From contig NZ_JACJQJ010000010.1 of NCBI RefSeq assembly GCF_014696615.1, positions 62,001-126,000 of the forward strand: DNA of 64,000 nt, in the 5' to 3' direction. Positions 62,984 to 64,000 of this stretch are shown here, piece after piece. A program made the position numbers and the translations under genes. A model generated the notes under the pieces. The model was not told the origin of the DNA and ran no database searches. It saw only the letters and a list, made by a program, of their open reading frames with translations. The stretch is from Nostoc linckia FACHB-104 (GTDB lineage Bacteria; Cyanobacteriota; Cyanobacteriia; Cyanobacteriales; Nostocaceae). The stretch's first letter is position 1, and every line of letters starts with the position of its first letter.

Positions 62984-63619
62984 TCAACGCACATTTGACC
63001 GCAGTAACATCACCTTGCGACTATCAACTAAATAGGCAGCAAAACCATTTTCATTGAGCTTTTGCAATGTGTTGTGAGCTTCTTTTTGGTTAGTGGTGTA
63101 AACAGCTAACAAATAAGGACGTTGTCCATAGGAAGCAAAACCAACATCACCCCCTACCACTTGTTCTACATTAGATGCTAATTCTGGGCGGTTGAAATAA
63201 TCTACTAATACGGCGTAACCTTCTCCTAGGGCTTGTGGCTTAAAGGTAACATTTTGAGGCGCTTGTACATCTGCGGGTTTAGTGGTGATTATGCCAGATA
63301 ACCCGACAATATTGTTGATATATCTTGCCCATCGTTGAGCATCATCAATTTTATTAAAGCCACCTATTCTGGTAACTGTATCGCTGAGGTATTGACAAGT
63401 GGTACTTTTGAGTTCATTAGGTAAGGCATTACGCAGTTGCTTTTGATTATCTGCTGTGGGACTAACTATTAATAAAAGATACTCACCAGCATTTGGAGGT
63501 TGACAAGCGGGAAGATTTTGTTGAGCGTTAACAGAACTCATACCATTAATCAATCCTGCGATCGCTAATACTACAGTATGTAGTAAATACGGAAATCTCT
63601 GCACAACAGCCTCACACAT
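62984..63619 (-). CDS. Secreted SPOR-like protein
   Basis: 211 residues from ATG 63619; a TTG start ten codons earlier is also open. A signal peptide runs to about residue 32 (GLINGMSSVNA). Two halves each look SPOR-like: LLLIVSPTADNQKQLRNALP through IGGFNKIDDAQRWARYINNI, and GYAVLVDYFNRPELASNVEQ through YLLAVYTTNQKEAHNTLQKL. Probably periplasmic. Sequence type is one shared by filamentous cyanobacteria; function unknown. Confidence 0.78.
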   Translation of the reverse strand: MCEAVVQRFPYLLHTVVLAIAGLINGMSSVNAQQNLPACQPPNAGEYLLLIVSPTADNQKQLRNALPNELKSTTCQYLSDTVTRIGGFNKIDDAQRWARYINNIVGLSGIITTKPADVQAPQNVTFKPQALGEGYAVLVDYFNRPELASNVEQVVGGDVGFASYGQRPYLLAVYTTNQKEAHNTLQKLNENGFAAYLVDSRKVMLLRSNVR

Positions 63620-63816
63620 AAAGAAGATTTTCTTAAAAGATTTCGTCAATGTATATTTTGTTCCCTGGGTGGGAGCAGAGGGGACAAGGGGACAAGGCAG
63701 TAGAGGAAGCAGAGGAAGCAGGGGTGCAGAGGAGGAAAATTACACCAATACTCTCCCTCTGCCCCTCTGCCTCTCTTCCCCTTCTGCTTAATACTCGCCC
63801 CATGCCCAATAGTATA

Positions 63817-64000
63817 TTAGGATACGGTAGCTAGAGATGCTAAAGGATCGGAGATTGTTGCTGAAGGTGCTTGAAACTCCCCTACAATTACATATTCCAA
63901 TCGTAGTTTCAACCAAGTAATAAATGGTTTGTCGGTAGAAATAATTGCAGCAGATGGTTGAGGACACTTGGCTTTAATCTCAGCCATTTCTGGTGCTTCT
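63817..64000 (-). CDS. C-terminal end of an unidentified protein, cut by the window edge
   Basis: The minus strand is open from the right edge to a TAA at 63817-63819 and encodes 60 residues: EAPEMAEIKAKCPQPSAAII, then STDKPFITWLKLRLEYVIVG and the tail EFQAPSATISDPLASLATVS. Codon use is normal for this genome and HIP-free. I do not recognise the family from this tail. Confidence 0.65.
   Translation of the reverse strand, partial: EAPEMAEIKAKCPQPSAAIISTDKPFITWLKLRLEYVIVGEFQAPSATISDPLASLATVS

Noticed and set aside
63649-63834. 61-codon plus-strand ORF near the right end
   Set aside because: Encoded by GGGGACAAGG/GGAAGCAGAGG short repeats.

Overview
The window comes from a cyanobacterium, most likely a filamentous heterocyst-forming (Nostocales) type. 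The evidence is a phycobiliprotein gene, very frequent GCGATCGC (HIP1) octamers, heptanucleotide STRR arrays (GGGGAAT / TTTGTCA types), a DevBCA-type exporter, a Vipp1 pair, a cyanobacterial pilMNOQ operon without pilP, and many short palindromic intergenic repeats. No rRNA, tRNA, CRISPR array or transposase gene was recognised.

Layout. 1-4.9 kb: a truncated fasciclin gene, then AT-rich, gene-poor DNA with a lone allophycocyanin alpha paralogue, a pentapeptide-repeat remnant, several very small ORFs and a MITE. 4.9-9.3 kb: uvrC, a single-domain response regulator and a PLP aminotransferase, all on the minus strand. 9.3-10.4 kb: a dense block of nested intergenic repeats. 10.4-17.7 kb: thioredoxin, two tandem PspA/Vipp1 proteins, a SPOR-like membrane protein, a pentapeptide protein, an HtrA-like protease, a DUF937/EF-hand protein and a decayed UPF0175-DUF3368 pair. 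18-27.8 kb: a dCache histidine kinase, a Tat-exported DUF839/PhoX protein, a PhnD-like protein coupled to a small membrane protein, KDPG aldolase, two L,D-transpeptidases and hisS.

28.1-34.8 kb is the most unusual part. An HpaI-type aldolase, a RidA-like protein, two paralogous alpha/beta-hydrolase-fold proteins, a BKACE/DUF849 enzyme, a secreted ABM-type protein and a dihydropyrimidinase-like amidohydrolase are packed together, interrupted by a 14-unit 21-bp minisatellite. The aldolase and amidohydrolase keep all expected catalytic residues. The two hydrolase-fold proteins, and apparently the RidA and BKACE proteins, have lost signature active-site residues. I read this as a candidate undescribed small-molecule degradation or salvage pathway; its substrate is unknown.

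35-43.3 kb is signalling: a 1970-residue Ser/Thr kinase-ATPase-GAF-PAS-histidine kinase, then a FIST sensor gene followed six bases later by a soluble histidine kinase. Together with the kinase at 18 kb, three kinases share the same kind of HisKA/ATPase module. 43.6-51 kb: an orphan sugar-type binding lipoprotein, pilMNOQ and a PPOX-fold protein. 51.5-56 kb: a TetR regulator and a DevB-DUF2834-DevC-DevA exporter locus, with a matching imperfect-palindrome motif before the regulator and inside the exporter cluster. 56-64 kb: ExbB/ExbD, an AI-2E-type transporter, a NUDIX hydrolase, an OB-fold-like lipoprotein, folD, geranylgeranyl diphosphate synthase, a DUF212 protein, a secreted SPOR-like protein and the end of an unidentified gene.

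All functional names rest on reading motifs and family resemblance by eye; no database search was run.
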